A stretch of DNA of 18,330 nt from an uncultured Lachnospiraceae bacterium (GCA_902767235.1 CACXGR010000159.1:1-18330); one strand, 5' to 3'; positions 1 to 7,765 are shown, counted from the stretch's first letter. The notes: generated by a model from the letters alone, not told the origin. Translations and numbers: made by a program.

Positions 1-1034
1 ATATCGCCGGAGAACTTGATGCCGCCGTCGGCGATCACGGGGATATCGTACTCCCTGGCGACGGAGGCTGCGTTCATGACGGCTGTGATCTGAGGCACGC
101 CGATGCCGGTGACGACACGGGTCGTGCAGATGGAACCGGGTCCGATACCGACTTTTACGGCGTCTGCACCTGCCATGATCAGATCGCGGGCACCTTCGCC
201 GGTGGCGATATTGCCGCCGATCACTGGAAGATCCGGATAGGCACTCTTGATCATGCGCAGGCAGCGCAGCACGTTCTCGGAGTGACCGTGGGAGGAATCA
301 AGCACGATCACGTCGACCTTTGCCTTGATGAGCGCCTCCACTCTGTCCAGCACATTGGCCGTGATGCCTACGCCGGCGCCGCACAGAAGACGTCCCTGGG
401 GATCCTTGGCCGCATTGGGATACTTGATATTCTTCTCAATGTCCTTGATCGTGATCAGACCTACGAGGTTGTAATCCGCATCCACGATCGGGAGCTTCTC
501 CTTCTTGGACTTAGCCAGGATCTTCTGCGCTTCCTCCAGCGTGATGCCCTCTCTGGCTGTGACCAGGCCCTCCGAAGTCATGGACTCGCGGATCTTCTTG
601 GAGTAATCAGTCTCGAACTTGAGATCTCTGTTCGTGATGATCCCGACGAGCTTTCTTCCCTCGGTGATCGGAACGCCGGAGATCCTGAACTTGCGCATCA
701 GGTCTTCCGCGTCCTGAAGCGTGTGTTCGGGCGAGAGAGAGAAGGGATCGGTGATAACGCCGTTCTCGGAGCGTTTTACTTTATCGACTTCCTCTGCCTG
801 GGCTTCGATGGACATATTCTTATGAATGATGCCGATCCCGCCCTGTCTGGCCATGGCGATGGCCATTCTGTGCTCAGTGACCGTATCCATACTGGCACTC
901 ATCATGGGAATACTCAGCTTTATTGTCTTTGTGAGGTTTGTGCTCAGATCCACCTCGTTGGGAATTACTGTGGAATAACCGGGAACAAGAAGTACGTCAT
1001 CAAAAGTAATGCCTTCACCGATAATTTTCGCCAT
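1..1034 (-). CDS. guaB: IMP dehydrogenase, C-terminus cut by window edge
   Basis: Oxidises IMP to XMP with NAD+, the committed step to GMP, in the cytosol. The visible 344 residues begin MAKIIGEGITFDDVLLVPGYS, the usual IMPDH N-terminus. Next come the MMSASMDTVTEHRMAIAMARQGGIGIIH segment in two parts, a CBS-domain pair at about residues 90-210, and the loop GIGPGSICTTR with the catalytic cysteine at residue 303. The last readable part is the DGGIKFSGD phosphate-binding stretch. The family is about 485 residues, so roughly 140 are missing beyond the left edge. The start is well supported: AGGAGG lies at 1040-1045, 5 bases before the ATG. It follows the DUF6106-like gene by 43 bases and I see no separate promoter, so the two are probably transcribed together. 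No defect is seen. Identification is very secure. Confidence 0.97.
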   Translation of the reverse strand, partial: MAKIIGEGITFDDVLLVPGYSTVIPNEVDLSTNLTKTIKLSIPMMSASMDTVTEHRMAIAMARQGGIGIIHKNMSIEAQAEEVDKVKRSENGVITDPFSLSPEHTLQDAEDLMRKFRISGVPITEGRKLVGIITNRDLKFETDYSKKIRESMTSEGLVTAREGITLEEAQKILAKSKKEKLPIVDADYNLVGLITIKDIEKNIKYPNAAKDPQGRLLCGAGVGITANVLDRVEALIKAKVDVIVLDSSHGHSENVLRCLRMIKSAYPDLPVIGGNIATGEGARDLIMAGADAVKVGIGPGSICTTRVVTGIGVPQITAVMNAASVAREYDIPVIADGGIKFSGD

Positions 1035-1077
1035 TTTTTCCTCCTGTTTCTTTGTAATGCTTTGACAGATCAGATTC

Positions 1078-1587
1078 TCAGTTTTTGAAGACTTTCCTGG
1101 GATAGTACATATACATGATATCTACGATCTGGGGGCCGTATTCGCCGATCATATCGAGGATCAGCTCCGTGCCGTCTTCCATCACCAGCGCATATCGCGC
1201 CGGCTTGCTGCTGTCATCGCCGGAACTGTAATCCAGGACATTGAGATCTCTTCCCTTCACGCTGTCCAGATGCGATGAGCCGATCGGAGCAAATATCTCC
1301 ATCTTGTTCAGATCGTATGCCGAAAGCTCTTTCCTGCGCTGCTTCTGCTGGATCTTCGCGATCCGGATTTCCTTGTCCACGTAGACGTATTCATAGTCCA
1401 CGACGCTCTCCAGCCAGGCCAGATAAGCAAGGACAGCACAGCCGGCAGCGGGAAGGAGCATGAGGAAATGGACCAGAAAGGTCAAAAAACAAAAACACAC
1501 TGTAAGAATGATCGCCCCAAAGCGGATCACTTTTACCAGTGTGCTCGTCCTCCTGCTTACCACTACTTCCAGGCATCCTGTCTCCAT
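1078..1587 (-). CDS. DUF6106-like small membrane protein
   Basis: A 169-residue protein of unknown function. It has a short polar N-terminus with the phrase EVVVSRRTSTLVKV, then a hydrophobic hairpin at about residues 22-58, read as two membrane segments. After this comes YEYVYVDKEIRIAKIQQKQRRKELSAYDL in two parts, and a soluble domain containing EIFAPIGSSHLD and a YSSGDDS stretch, ending PRKVFKN. The order of motifs (Y-E-Y-x-Y-x-D-K-E, DL-x-KMEI-x-AP, DYSSG, PRKVF) matches what I remember of the DUF6106 family of Lachnospiraceae. The soluble part probably faces the cytoplasm and resembles a PH-like small domain, but this is inference. GAGGG at 1596-1600 is 8 bases before the ATG. It is the first gene of the transcript reading into guaB. 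Confidence 0.75.
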   Translation of the reverse strand: METGCLEVVVSRRTSTLVKVIRFGAIILTVCFCFLTFLVHFLMLLPAAGCAVLAYLAWLESVVDYEYVYVDKEIRIAKIQQKQRRKELSAYDLNKMEIFAPIGSSHLDSVKGRDLNVLDYSSGDDSSKPARYALVMEDGTELILDMIGEYGPQIVDIMYMYYPRKVFKN

Positions 1588-1626
1588 AAACCGTTCCCTC
1601 TTATTTCTTCAGATTATTTCTACCAT

Positions 1627-1653
1627 ATTATATCAGAACATTTCAGAATGCAA
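1627..1653 (-). promoter_or_regulatory. Promoter of the DUF6106-like gene and guaB
   Basis: On the minus strand, a perfect TATAAT (1627-1632) is preceded by TG one base away (1634-1635), an extended -10. TTGCAT at 1648-1653 is a fair -35 with a short 15-base spacer. A TTGACC at 1654-1659 is too far (21 bases). Transcription would start near 1620, giving a leader of about 33 bases. Confidence 0.6.
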
Positions 1654-1750
1654 GGTCAAAATAATACAGTTTTGGAGCCGGATACCGGGAAAGACGGACC
1701 ATCTCCGTTTCGAATGATCTGCATCCGGCAGCGGCATGTAAGGCAGCATG

Positions 1751-1812
1751 AAAGGGCACGCCGCACAAGCGCCGGATCAGATCCTTTCGCTTGATGCAGA
1801 TGCCCTTTTTTT
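1751..1812 (+). terminator. Nested hairpin with plus-strand T-run, downstream of the aspartokinase gene
   Basis: AAAGGGCA (1751-1758) pairs with TGCCCTTT (1801-1808). Inside it GCACAAGCG (1763-1771) pairs with CGCTTG-TGC (1788-1797, one bulged A), and the tip GGATCAGATCC can fold again. On the plus strand the hairpin is followed by seven T (1806-1812), a good intrinsic terminator. On the minus strand, the side on which the aspartokinase transcript arrives, only TTT follows before CATG, so termination there should be weaker. No plus-strand gene was found upstream. The rest of the 236-base gap 1588-1823 holds the promoter above and an overlapping inverted repeat (see findings). Confidence 0.65.
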
Positions 1813-1823
1813 ACCTTAAACTA

Positions 1824-3146
1824 TTAAAATCTCGTCTTTACGAAAATATCATAGATCGCACGCACCGCGACCTCGAAGTCCTCGTTGTCCACGCCGATGA
1901 TGATATTGAGCTCACTCGATCCCTGGTCGATCATGCGGACGTTGACCTGAGCGTGTGCCAGTGCGGAGAAGATCCGGCCGGCTGTCCCGCGCATGGACTT
2001 CATGCCTCTTCCCACCACTGCGATCAGCGCAAGGTCGGATTCGATCTCCACGGAATCGGGCTGCGCCAGCCTGTGAATGGCGGACACCACTCTCTGCTCC
2101 TTGTGCATGAACTCATCTTCATGCACGACGATGGTCATCGTGTCGATGCCCGAAGGCATGTGCTCAAAGGAAATGCCGTTCTCCTCGAAGGCCTGCAGTA
2201 CCTTGCGTCCGAATCCCACCTCGGAATTCATCAGCGCCTTGGAGATCAGTACGGTACAGAAGCCTTTTTTCCCGGCAATGCCCGTGATCACATAGCCGGA
2301 TTTCTGGCAGGTGCTCTCCACGATCCATGTACCGTCGTCATTGGGCTTGTTCGTGTTGCGGATATTGATCGGAATGCCCTCGTGGCGAACAGGGAAAATA
2401 GCGTCCTCATGCAGCACGGAAGCGCCCATGTAAGAGAGCTCGCGAAGTTCCCTGTATGTGATCGTCTCGATCCCGACCGGATCATTGATGATCCTGGGAT
2501 CTGCGACCATGAATCCCGAGACATCCGTCCAGTTCTCATAGACGTCTGCCCGGCATGCTCTGGCGACGATGGAACCCGTGATATCGCTTCCGCCTCTGGA
2601 AAATGTCTTGACATGTCCGTCAAATCCTCTTCCGTAAAAACCGGGTATCACCGCGCGGGGCGTTTCTTTAAGGACCTCGGAGAGGACCTCGTTGGTCTTC
2701 TCCGCATCCAGAGCGCCGCTCTCGTCAAAGAAAATGACGTCCTTGGCGTCCAGAAACTTGTATCCCAGATAGCGCGCCATGACGCGTCCGTTCAGGTATT
2801 CTCCTCTGGATGCCGCGTAGTTGCTGTCGGGACTTTGCTGCATCCTTCGCTCGATCTGGGCAAATTCACCCTCCAGATTGAATCCCTCTAGTCCCAGGCC
2901 GTCGATGATCTCCTGGTATCTGGACTTGATCTCATCGAGTTCTGATCCGAAATCCTCATCCTTGGAAGCTTTATAATACATCTTATAAAGCAGATCAGTC
3001 ACTTTCTCATCTCCGCTGAACCTTTTGCCGGGGGCGGAAGGGATGACATATACCCTTGAGGGATCACTGCGGATGATATCTCCCACTTTTTTGAACTGTT
3101 CAGAGTCCGCCAGAGAACTGCCCCCGAATTTAACTACCTTTTTCAT
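1824..3146 (-). CDS. Aspartokinase, ThrD/YclM-like (class III)
   Basis: Phosphorylates L-aspartate with ATP, the first step to lysine, threonine and methionine. The 440-residue chain opens KFGGSS (6-11), has the substrate loop around ASRGEYLNGR (112-121), and carries the kinase signature TFSRGGSDITGS (181-192) and the ENWTDVSGFMVADPR stretch (205-219). Tandem ACT domains occupy about residues 290-440 (GFCTVLISKALMNSEVGFGR in two parts, then LALIAVVGRGM and VNVRMIDQGSSELN). From memory these phrases resemble Bacillus subtilis ThrD (YclM) more than the short LysC type. The length is typical. It follows homoserine dehydrogenase by 87 bases in one operon. The ATG is firm because no in-frame start lies nearer the Shine-Dalgarno sequence, which sits unusually far upstream (30 bases) with a hairpin between. 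I leave the symbol blank because lysC and thrD cannot be told apart here with certainty. Confidence 0.93.
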   Translation of the reverse strand: MKKVVKFGGSSLADSEQFKKVGDIIRSDPSRVYVIPSAPGKRFSGDEKVTDLLYKMYYKASKDEDFGSELDEIKSRYQEIIDGLGLEGFNLEGEFAQIERRMQQSPDSNYAASRGEYLNGRVMARYLGYKFLDAKDVIFFDESGALDAEKTNEVLSEVLKETPRAVIPGFYGRGFDGHVKTFSRGGSDITGSIVARACRADVYENWTDVSGFMVADPRIINDPVGIETITYRELRELSYMGASVLHEDAIFPVRHEGIPINIRNTNKPNDDGTWIVESTCQKSGYVITGIAGKKGFCTVLISKALMNSEVGFGRKVLQAFEENGISFEHMPSGIDTMTIVVHEDEFMHKEQRVVSAIHRLAQPDSVEIESDLALIAVVGRGMKSMRGTAGRIFSALAHAQVNVRMIDQGSSELNIIIGVDNEDFEVAVRAIYDIFVKTRF

Positions 3147-3156
3147 AACTGCCGAT

Positions 3157-3181
3157 CCCGGTAAACCCGGGTCTTTCCTCC
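3157..3181 (-). promoter_or_regulatory. Distant Shine-Dalgarno with intervening hairpin before the aspartokinase gene
   Basis: GGAGG lies at 3177-3181 on the minus strand, 30 bases before the ATG at 3146. Between them CCCGG (minus, 3167-3171) pairs with CCGGG (3157-3161) across a 5-base loop. If folded, the 15-base hairpin shortens the effective spacing to about 15 bases. No other good Shine-Dalgarno lies closer. Confidence 0.5.
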
Positions 3182-3233
3182 CTTTTTCAGATCTGTGCTT
3201 TTGAAATGCCTATTAAGTAATATCAGAAATCGA

Positions 3234-4451
3234 TCAATCCTGCAAGAGACGGATGCACTGTTTGACGCCGCCCAGTGCCTCGATCTTCGAAAGGACTTCC
3301 TTTTCTGCCATTCTTCCCGTCACAAATGCTTCGCCGTCATCCTCCGGCACATCCGCTTCCACATAGGTCACTTTGCCGAAGAGCTCCTTTGCAGCCGCCG
3401 CGCGGGCGCTGTCGATCCGGATGAAGTAGCGGAAGACCTCTTCCAGCGGATCGGAGATCGCAAGCACCTCATTGTCCCATCTGCAGCTGATGTTCCTGCC
3501 GATATTCCGGGCGCATTCGACCACATCGGAGACCACGGCGCTGGCGGTAGGGAATTTGCCCGCGCCCCTGCCGTAAAACATGAGGTCGTCCACCATATTG
3601 CCGTGCACAAATACGCCGTTAAATACATCCTGCACGCTGTGCAGGGGGTGATCGGCGCGGACCAGGAAAGGCGCCGTGCGCACATAGAAGCGCCCGTCTT
3701 CTTCCCGCCTGCTGACGCCCAGCAGTTTGATCGCCATGTTCATCTTTCTGGCATATATGAAATCCGCCACTGTGATCTTGGAAATACCCTCGCAGGGGAT
3801 GTCCTCGTACCGCACGGTCTTTCCGCACATGAGGGAGGACAGGATCGCGATCTTTCTGCAGGCGTCGTGGCCTTCCACATCCGCCTCGGGGTTCCTCTCG
3901 GCATAGCCTCTCTCCTGCGCCTCTTTGAGCGCCGCGTCAAAAGAGATACCTGCCTTCTCCATGCGGGTCATGATATAGTTGGTCGTTCCGTTCAGGATCC
4001 CGAAAATGGAGGTGATTTTCTCCTGCGTCAGACACGCATTGATGGGTCTGATCAGCGGGATGCCGCCGCCGACACTGGCTTCGAACATATAACTGCAATT
4101 GTGCCTGGCGGCGATCTGTAGCAGTTCCGGGCCGTGGGCGGCAACCAGCTCCTTATTGGAGGTACACACGCTGATCCCACGTTCCAGTGCTTTTTTGGTA
4201 AATGTATAAGCCGGCTCTCTCCCTCCCATGGTCTCGCAGATGACGGCAATTTCCGGATCATCCAGAATATCCTGATAATCATGCGTCACTCTCTCGTTAT
4301 AGGGATTTCCGGGGAAATCGCGCAGGTCAAGGATATACTTGACATAGATCCCCTCTGCTACGGATCTTCTGATCATATCCTGGTTGCCGTCGATCAGTTC
4401 AACAACACCGCTTCCGACTGTACCGAATCCGAGAACTGCCATCTGTATCAT
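3234..4451 (-). CDS. hom: Homoserine dehydrogenase
   Basis: Reduces aspartate semialdehyde to homoserine with NAD(P)H, the branch point to threonine and methionine. The 405-residue protein starts MIQMAVLGFGTVGSG, with the Rossmann glycine motif at residues 8-15. NKELVAAHG follows at about 99-107, FEASVGGGIPLI at about 123-134, LNGTTNYIMTRM at about 153-164 and the family signature EADVEGHDACRK at about 189-200, which carries the catalytic acid and lysine residues. A short ACT-like domain closes the chain (YFIRID to the end). I chose the second ATG (4449-4451) because GGAG at 4461-4464 is 9 bases away; the upstream ATG at 4457 would leave only 3. It lies 71 bases after the ACT-domain regulator and before the aspartokinase, so the operon feeds the threonine branch. 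Confidence 0.96.
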   Translation of the reverse strand: MIQMAVLGFGTVGSGVVELIDGNQDMIRRSVAEGIYVKYILDLRDFPGNPYNERVTHDYQDILDDPEIAVICETMGGREPAYTFTKKALERGISVCTSNKELVAAHGPELLQIAARHNCSYMFEASVGGGIPLIRPINACLTQEKITSIFGILNGTTNYIMTRMEKAGISFDAALKEAQERGYAERNPEADVEGHDACRKIAILSSLMCGKTVRYEDIPCEGISKITVADFIYARKMNMAIKLLGVSRREEDGRFYVRTAPFLVRADHPLHSVQDVFNGVFVHGNMVDDLMFYGRGAGKFPTASAVVSDVVECARNIGRNISCRWDNEVLAISDPLEEVFRYFIRIDSARAAAAKELFGKVTYVEADVPEDDGEAFVTGRMAEKEVLSKIEALGGVKQCIRLLQD

Positions 4452-4522
4452 AATCATTATCTCCTATCTTTTTTTATTCCAAAGCCGCTGTCAGGCCCGA
4501 AAAACTGCTGCATGCGCGATGA

Positions 4523-4975
4523 TCACTGCGCTTTCTCTCTTCCCATGATCCGAACTCTGCGGACGCCTTTGAATTCGCTGATCTCGCTGATCATGTCGCT
4601 GATATCCCTCGTATTATCCCGGATCTGAAGACTGATGCTCAGATCGGCGACGCCGCTGATGGGGATACTCTGATGTATCGTCAGTATGTTCGCATTGCAC
4701 CGGGAAATGACGCCGAGCAGTCCGGCCAGGATTCCCGGTTCATCGTCGATCTCGCAGGACAAAGTGACATTCATTCCGGCAGTGTTGTCGTGGAACTCCT
4801 CGATGTCATCCTTGAACTTATAATAGGAACTGCGGCTGATCCCTGCTATTTCCGCTGCTTCGTTCACGGTCCTGGCCTTGCCGGAGGCAAGCAGCTGATT
4901 GGCTCTGACAACTCCTCTGAGCACTTCCGGGACCGCCCGCCTGCGCACAATATAGTATTCCGCCTTATCATTCAC
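4523..4975 (-). CDS. ACT-domain DNA-binding protein, PheB/ThrR family (UPF0735)
   Basis: A 150-residue member of the UPF0735 family. The N-terminal part has YYIVRRRAVPEVLRG and then a helix-turn-helix-like stretch at about 29-55 (KARTVNEAAEIAGISRSSYYKFKDD in two parts). An ACT domain follows from about 66 to 143 with DEPGILAGLLGVISRCNANILTIHQ as its ligand-binding face. From memory, the Bacillus relative PheB was renamed ThrR and reported to repress hom-thrCB and the aspartokinase gene thrD. Lying directly before hom and a ThrD-like aspartokinase, this protein is probably the threonine-sensing regulator of its own operon; that is inference. A longer reading frame starts at 5026, but I chose GTG at 4973-4975 because GGAGG (4984-4988) is 8 bases away and the promoter lies within the longer version. 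Confidence 0.88.
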   Translation of the reverse strand: MNDKAEYYIVRRRAVPEVLRGVVRANQLLASGKARTVNEAAEIAGISRSSYYKFKDDIEEFHDNTAGMNVTLSCEIDDEPGILAGLLGVISRCNANILTIHQSIPISGVADLSISLQIRDNTRDISDMISEISEFKGVRRVRIMGREKAQ

Positions 4976-5012
4976 TGTCTCATCCTCCATCAAGATCAAA
5001 CTGACGTTGAAT

Positions 5013-5041
5013 ATAGTATCACGCATTGTTCTTTATTGCAA
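5013..5041 (-). promoter_or_regulatory. Promoter of the pheB/thrR-like, hom, aspartokinase operon
   Basis: On the minus strand, TTGCAA (5036-5041) and TACTAT (5013-5018) are separated by exactly 17 bases, with TG at 5020-5021 forming an extended -10. The start would be near 5006, about 31 bases before the GTG. It overlaps the last codons of the YfhO-like gene, and no terminator separates the two, so read-through is also possible. Confidence 0.6.
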
Positions 5042-7394
5042 GGACATTTGTATTTCTGTTGCGGACATTTTTCGCGATCTGAAGGACGATCAGGAGAAGC
5101 GCCGTGATCGAAGAGATCCCGATGCAGATATTCAGTCCCTTCGGATAGTAGCGCACGTCGATCCGGTGGCTTCCTGCGCCGACCAGAACAGCCATGAGCC
5201 CGCCGTCCACCTCTTCGACCGGAACGCGCGCCCCGTCCACAAATGCGGTAAATCCCGGATCGTAGGGTACCGAAAAGAATACGAGATTCTCCGCCTCCAG
5301 GTCTGTCCTGGCAGTGAAGCCGTCTTTATGAAATTCAAAGCTGCGGCAGGCCGAATCCGCTCTCAGCGCACACTGTCTGGTAAACTCGGAGCTGCTCATC
5401 ACTTCGGAATCCGCGTTCTTGTCTTCCTGCATCAGATGTCCGTACTTTTCGCACTGTTCATCCGTCAGTATGATGTCCCTGACCAGGAGGCGGTCGGTCA
5501 GTTCACCTTTTTTAAGTGAACTGTACGCTTCGTCCCGGATATAATGATCGAATGTGAATCCCATGGGGATATAGTTCAGGTTTTCAAAGATCCGGTATCC
5601 GCTGCCGGGCAGTGTCTCCTGATAGCCCAGAAGTCCTCCTTTTTCTTCCATCGTCTCAGATGGTTTGACCAGTTCGTTCTCAAGGTAGTAGCGCACGGAG
5701 AGGATCGCTCTGGCACCTACTCTCTCCAGGGGAAGCGTAGACTCGACCGTCCGGATCATTCCGATCTTTCTGTAGAAGGAAAAGATGGACGGATTGACAG
5801 TGCTCTCAAAGCAGTGGATCGTGGGATATCCCCACACCATCTCGTAGTTCGTGGACGTCCCGTCCGTCTCCACCCGGTAGAATCCCTCGTTTTCACTCAG
5901 CCCCGGTTTGGATTCCAGCATCTGCTTTTTCCACTTGACGCCGCCTGTGCGGGCGATCAGGGAGTTCCCGTTGTACAGAACGGCCATGTTCGTCAAAAGA
6001 CAGCACAGCACGGTTGCGGTCATAAAGACAGGCATTCTGTATTTGTATGCATGCCTTGCCCTGGGCAGAAAGACAAGCAGAAGGAGCATCACGACCAGCT
6101 GCAGCGTTGTGGCGATGATCTCGACAAAGAGAAGGTCCATGTTGCTGCAGATCGAGAACCACTTGAGTTTCCCCCTTTCCAGTGTGGGGATCGCCGCACA
6201 CAGCATGATCGCCGCGGTGATCGCCGTTGTGATCAAGGCACTCTTTGCCAGTTCACGTTTTCTTCCGGTCTCCAGCGCGCGGACGGTCATCGCGGACAGG
6301 ATCAGGAGCGGCATGTAGAGCCATCTCGCATAGAAGTTTGCATTAAAGGCACTGAATGCCGAATTGAGGACCGGCACCGTCAGGATCACGCCGCACAGGA
6401 CGGCCATTCTCTTCTTCCAGTTCCTGCAAAAGATCATGAAATAGGCGATGACACCGGACATGGAAAAGCAGGGAAGGTAGGCGGCCAGCGAGCTGTTCTT
6501 TACCTGTTCTCCCGAAAAGAGTGTCGGCTTGGCGATGATATCCGGGACCACAAAGAAGGACTTCAGGATCGCCAGCGGGGTCGTGCCCTCTTCATAAGCC
6601 AAAAGCCCGTAGCCGTTAATATAATCGTCCAGCCGGCTGTTTCCGCTGACGCCGCTTATGGACTGCACCAGGAAAAAAGATGACAGCATGAGCCCTGCGG
6701 CTCCGCTTCCCAGGATATACAGCACTTCCGGGACCGCTTTGACAGGCTTTTTCGCCGGAAAGTATCTGACAAAATAGTACAGGATGATGAAGATCACCTG
6801 GCCGAAGAAGAAATAGTAATTGATGACGGACATAAGAGCGGTCATCAGTATAAAGCCGGTATTCTTCCGTTTCTGTACAATGTCGTCAAATGTCAGCAGA
6901 TAGAGCGGAAAGAAAGCCGTCGCGTCATGGAAGTGCTGGAAGACGATGTTGCAGGCCTGAAAGCCCGAAAAAGTGTACAGAAGACTTCCCACCACTGCCC
7001 AGGATTCACTTTTGACCTGTCTTCGGATCCAGGCGTAGGATGCGGCCATCGCCGTTCCGTATCGAAGAGACATGATAAACGGGAGCAGATAGGGCACGGA
7101 TCTTTCAGGAAAGGGGATCGTCAGCCAGAAGAAGGGGCTGCCCCAGAGATAGAAAGAGAGACTGCCTCCCATGCTGCTCCCCAGGTCAATGTAGGGATTC
7201 CAGAAAAAATACCCGCTTCGCACAGCTCTGTGCGCAAGAATATAAAAGGGGACCTGCTGCACATTGTAGTCCCCGTAATAGAAAAAGATCCCGCCGTGAT
7301 AAATCAAAAAGGGAAGGACCGCCGCCAAATACAGCAGCGCTCCTCCCGCAAACAGCAATATATATCGTATTACACCAGCACGTTTATTAGTCAA
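5019..7394 (-). CDS. YfhO-family polytopic membrane protein (probable GT-C glycosyltransferase)
   Basis: A 791-residue membrane protein of the YfhO family. These proteins resemble GT-C enzymes that move sugars from lipid carriers to cell-envelope polymers; the substrate here is unknown. The first membrane segment is at about residues 9-30. It is followed by the outside loop FYYGDYNVQQVPFY, whose Asp42 sits where GT-C enzymes keep their catalytic acid, and WNPYIDLGSSMGGS (65-78). Many hydrophobic segments follow up to about residue 470. A soluble extracellular part (about 480-750) comes next, then one last membrane segment near 755-775 and a basic tail. The start is TTG (7392-7394), with AGAGGA 7 bases upstream. 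It follows the yerC-like gene by 29 bases, so the two form an operon. The length is normal for the family. Confidence 0.85.
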   Translation of the reverse strand: MTNKRAGVIRYILLFAGGALLYLAAVLPFLIYHGGIFFYYGDYNVQQVPFYILAHRAVRSGYFFWNPYIDLGSSMGGSLSFYLWGSPFFWLTIPFPERSVPYLLPFIMSLRYGTAMAASYAWIRRQVKSESWAVVGSLLYTFSGFQACNIVFQHFHDATAFFPLYLLTFDDIVQKRKNTGFILMTALMSVINYYFFFGQVIFIILYYFVRYFPAKKPVKAVPEVLYILGSGAAGLMLSSFFLVQSISGVSGNSRLDDYINGYGLLAYEEGTTPLAILKSFFVVPDIIAKPTLFSGEQVKNSSLAAYLPCFSMSGVIAYFMIFCRNWKKRMAVLCGVILTVPVLNSAFSAFNANFYARWLYMPLLILSAMTVRALETGRKRELAKSALITTAITAAIMLCAAIPTLERGKLKWFSICSNMDLLFVEIIATTLQLVVMLLLLVFLPRARHAYKYRMPVFMTATVLCCLLTNMAVLYNGNSLIARTGGVKWKKQMLESKPGLSENEGFYRVETDGTSTNYEMVWGYPTIHCFESTVNPSIFSFYRKIGMIRTVESTLPLERVGARAILSVRYYLENELVKPSETMEEKGGLLGYQETLPGSGYRIFENLNYIPMGFTFDHYIRDEAYSSLKKGELTDRLLVRDIILTDEQCEKYGHLMQEDKNADSEVMSSSEFTRQCALRADSACRSFEFHKDGFTARTDLEAENLVFFSVPYDPGFTAFVDGARVPVEEVDGGLMAVLVGAGSHRIDVRYYPKGLNICIGISSITALLLIVLQIAKNVRNRNTNVLAIKNNA

Positions 7395-7423
7395 AGCTGT
7401 TTCCTCTGATCTGAGATATTCTG

Positions 7424-7765
7424 TTATTTTTTCTCTTCTTCGCCGCTCATGCGGTTCTCTGCCTCGATAAAACCGCGCATGCTGTCCATTCTCGCAAATA
7501 CGATGGCATACCCGTCATCACCGTAGTTGAGCGAGCGGTTCACGCGGCTGATGGTCGCTGTGGAGGCGCCTGTTTTTTCCGCGATCTTGAGGTAGGTGTC
7601 ATGTTTGCGCAGCATAGTAGCAACTTCAAAGCGCTGAGAAAGAGAGAGAAGTTCGTTTACCGTGCACAGGTCCTCAAAGAAGCTGTAACACTCTTCCTTG
7701 TTTTCCAAAGTCAGTATCGCTTCAAACAGGCTTTCTACTGCGTCTGTTCTGATCTTTTTATTCAT
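7424..7765 (-). CDS. yerC: YerC/YecD-family TrpR-like DNA-binding protein
   Basis: A 113-residue helical regulator of the TrpR/YerC superfamily. Residues 9-45 form helices around LFEAILTLENKEECYSFFEDL. The helix-turn-helix is at about 47-82 (LSQRFEVATMLRKHDTYLKI, then AEKTGASTATISRVNRSLNYG, in two parts); ATISRVNRSL is the recognition helix. The C-terminal tail is acidic and charged. The role of YerC proteins is poorly known and the ligand is not visible from sequence. GGGGG at 7770-7774 is only 4 bases before the ATG, so translation may be modest. It is first in the operon with the YfhO-like gene and divergent from csp. An AT-rich dyad covering its own -10 suggests self-repression (inference). 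Confidence 0.9.
   Translation of the reverse strand: MNKKIRTDAVESLFEAILTLENKEECYSFFEDLCTVNELLSLSQRFEVATMLRKHDTYLKIAEKTGASTATISRVNRSLNYGDDGYAIVFARMDSMRGFIEAENRMSGEEEKK

Noticed and set aside
282..1088. Plus-strand open frame of 268 codons
   Set aside because: It lies antisense to guaB, whose motifs are unmistakable. Its protein has no recognisable family and no ribosome site.
1791..2891. Plus-strand open frame of 366 codons
   Set aside because: Antisense shadow of the aspartokinase gene, rich in His and Arg with no domain pattern.
3147..3233. Lysine riboswitch before the aspartokinase gene
   Set aside because: The gap is only 87 bases, far shorter than the lysine riboswitch, and lies inside an operon.
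3195..4121. Plus-strand open frame of 308 codons
   Set aside because: Antisense shadow of homoserine dehydrogenase.
4976..5026. 17-codon N-terminal extension of the PheB/ThrR-like gene
   Set aside because: The promoter -10 and predicted start site fall inside it, and the GTG at 4975 has the proper Shine-Dalgarno spacing.
5544..6683. Plus-strand open frame of 379 codons
   Set aside because: Antisense to the YfhO-like gene; low-complexity charged protein without a family.
4920..6737. A 17-base identical string near 4922 and 6721
   Set aside because: Both copies encode AVPEVL in real genes; chance similarity of coding sequence, not a repeat element.
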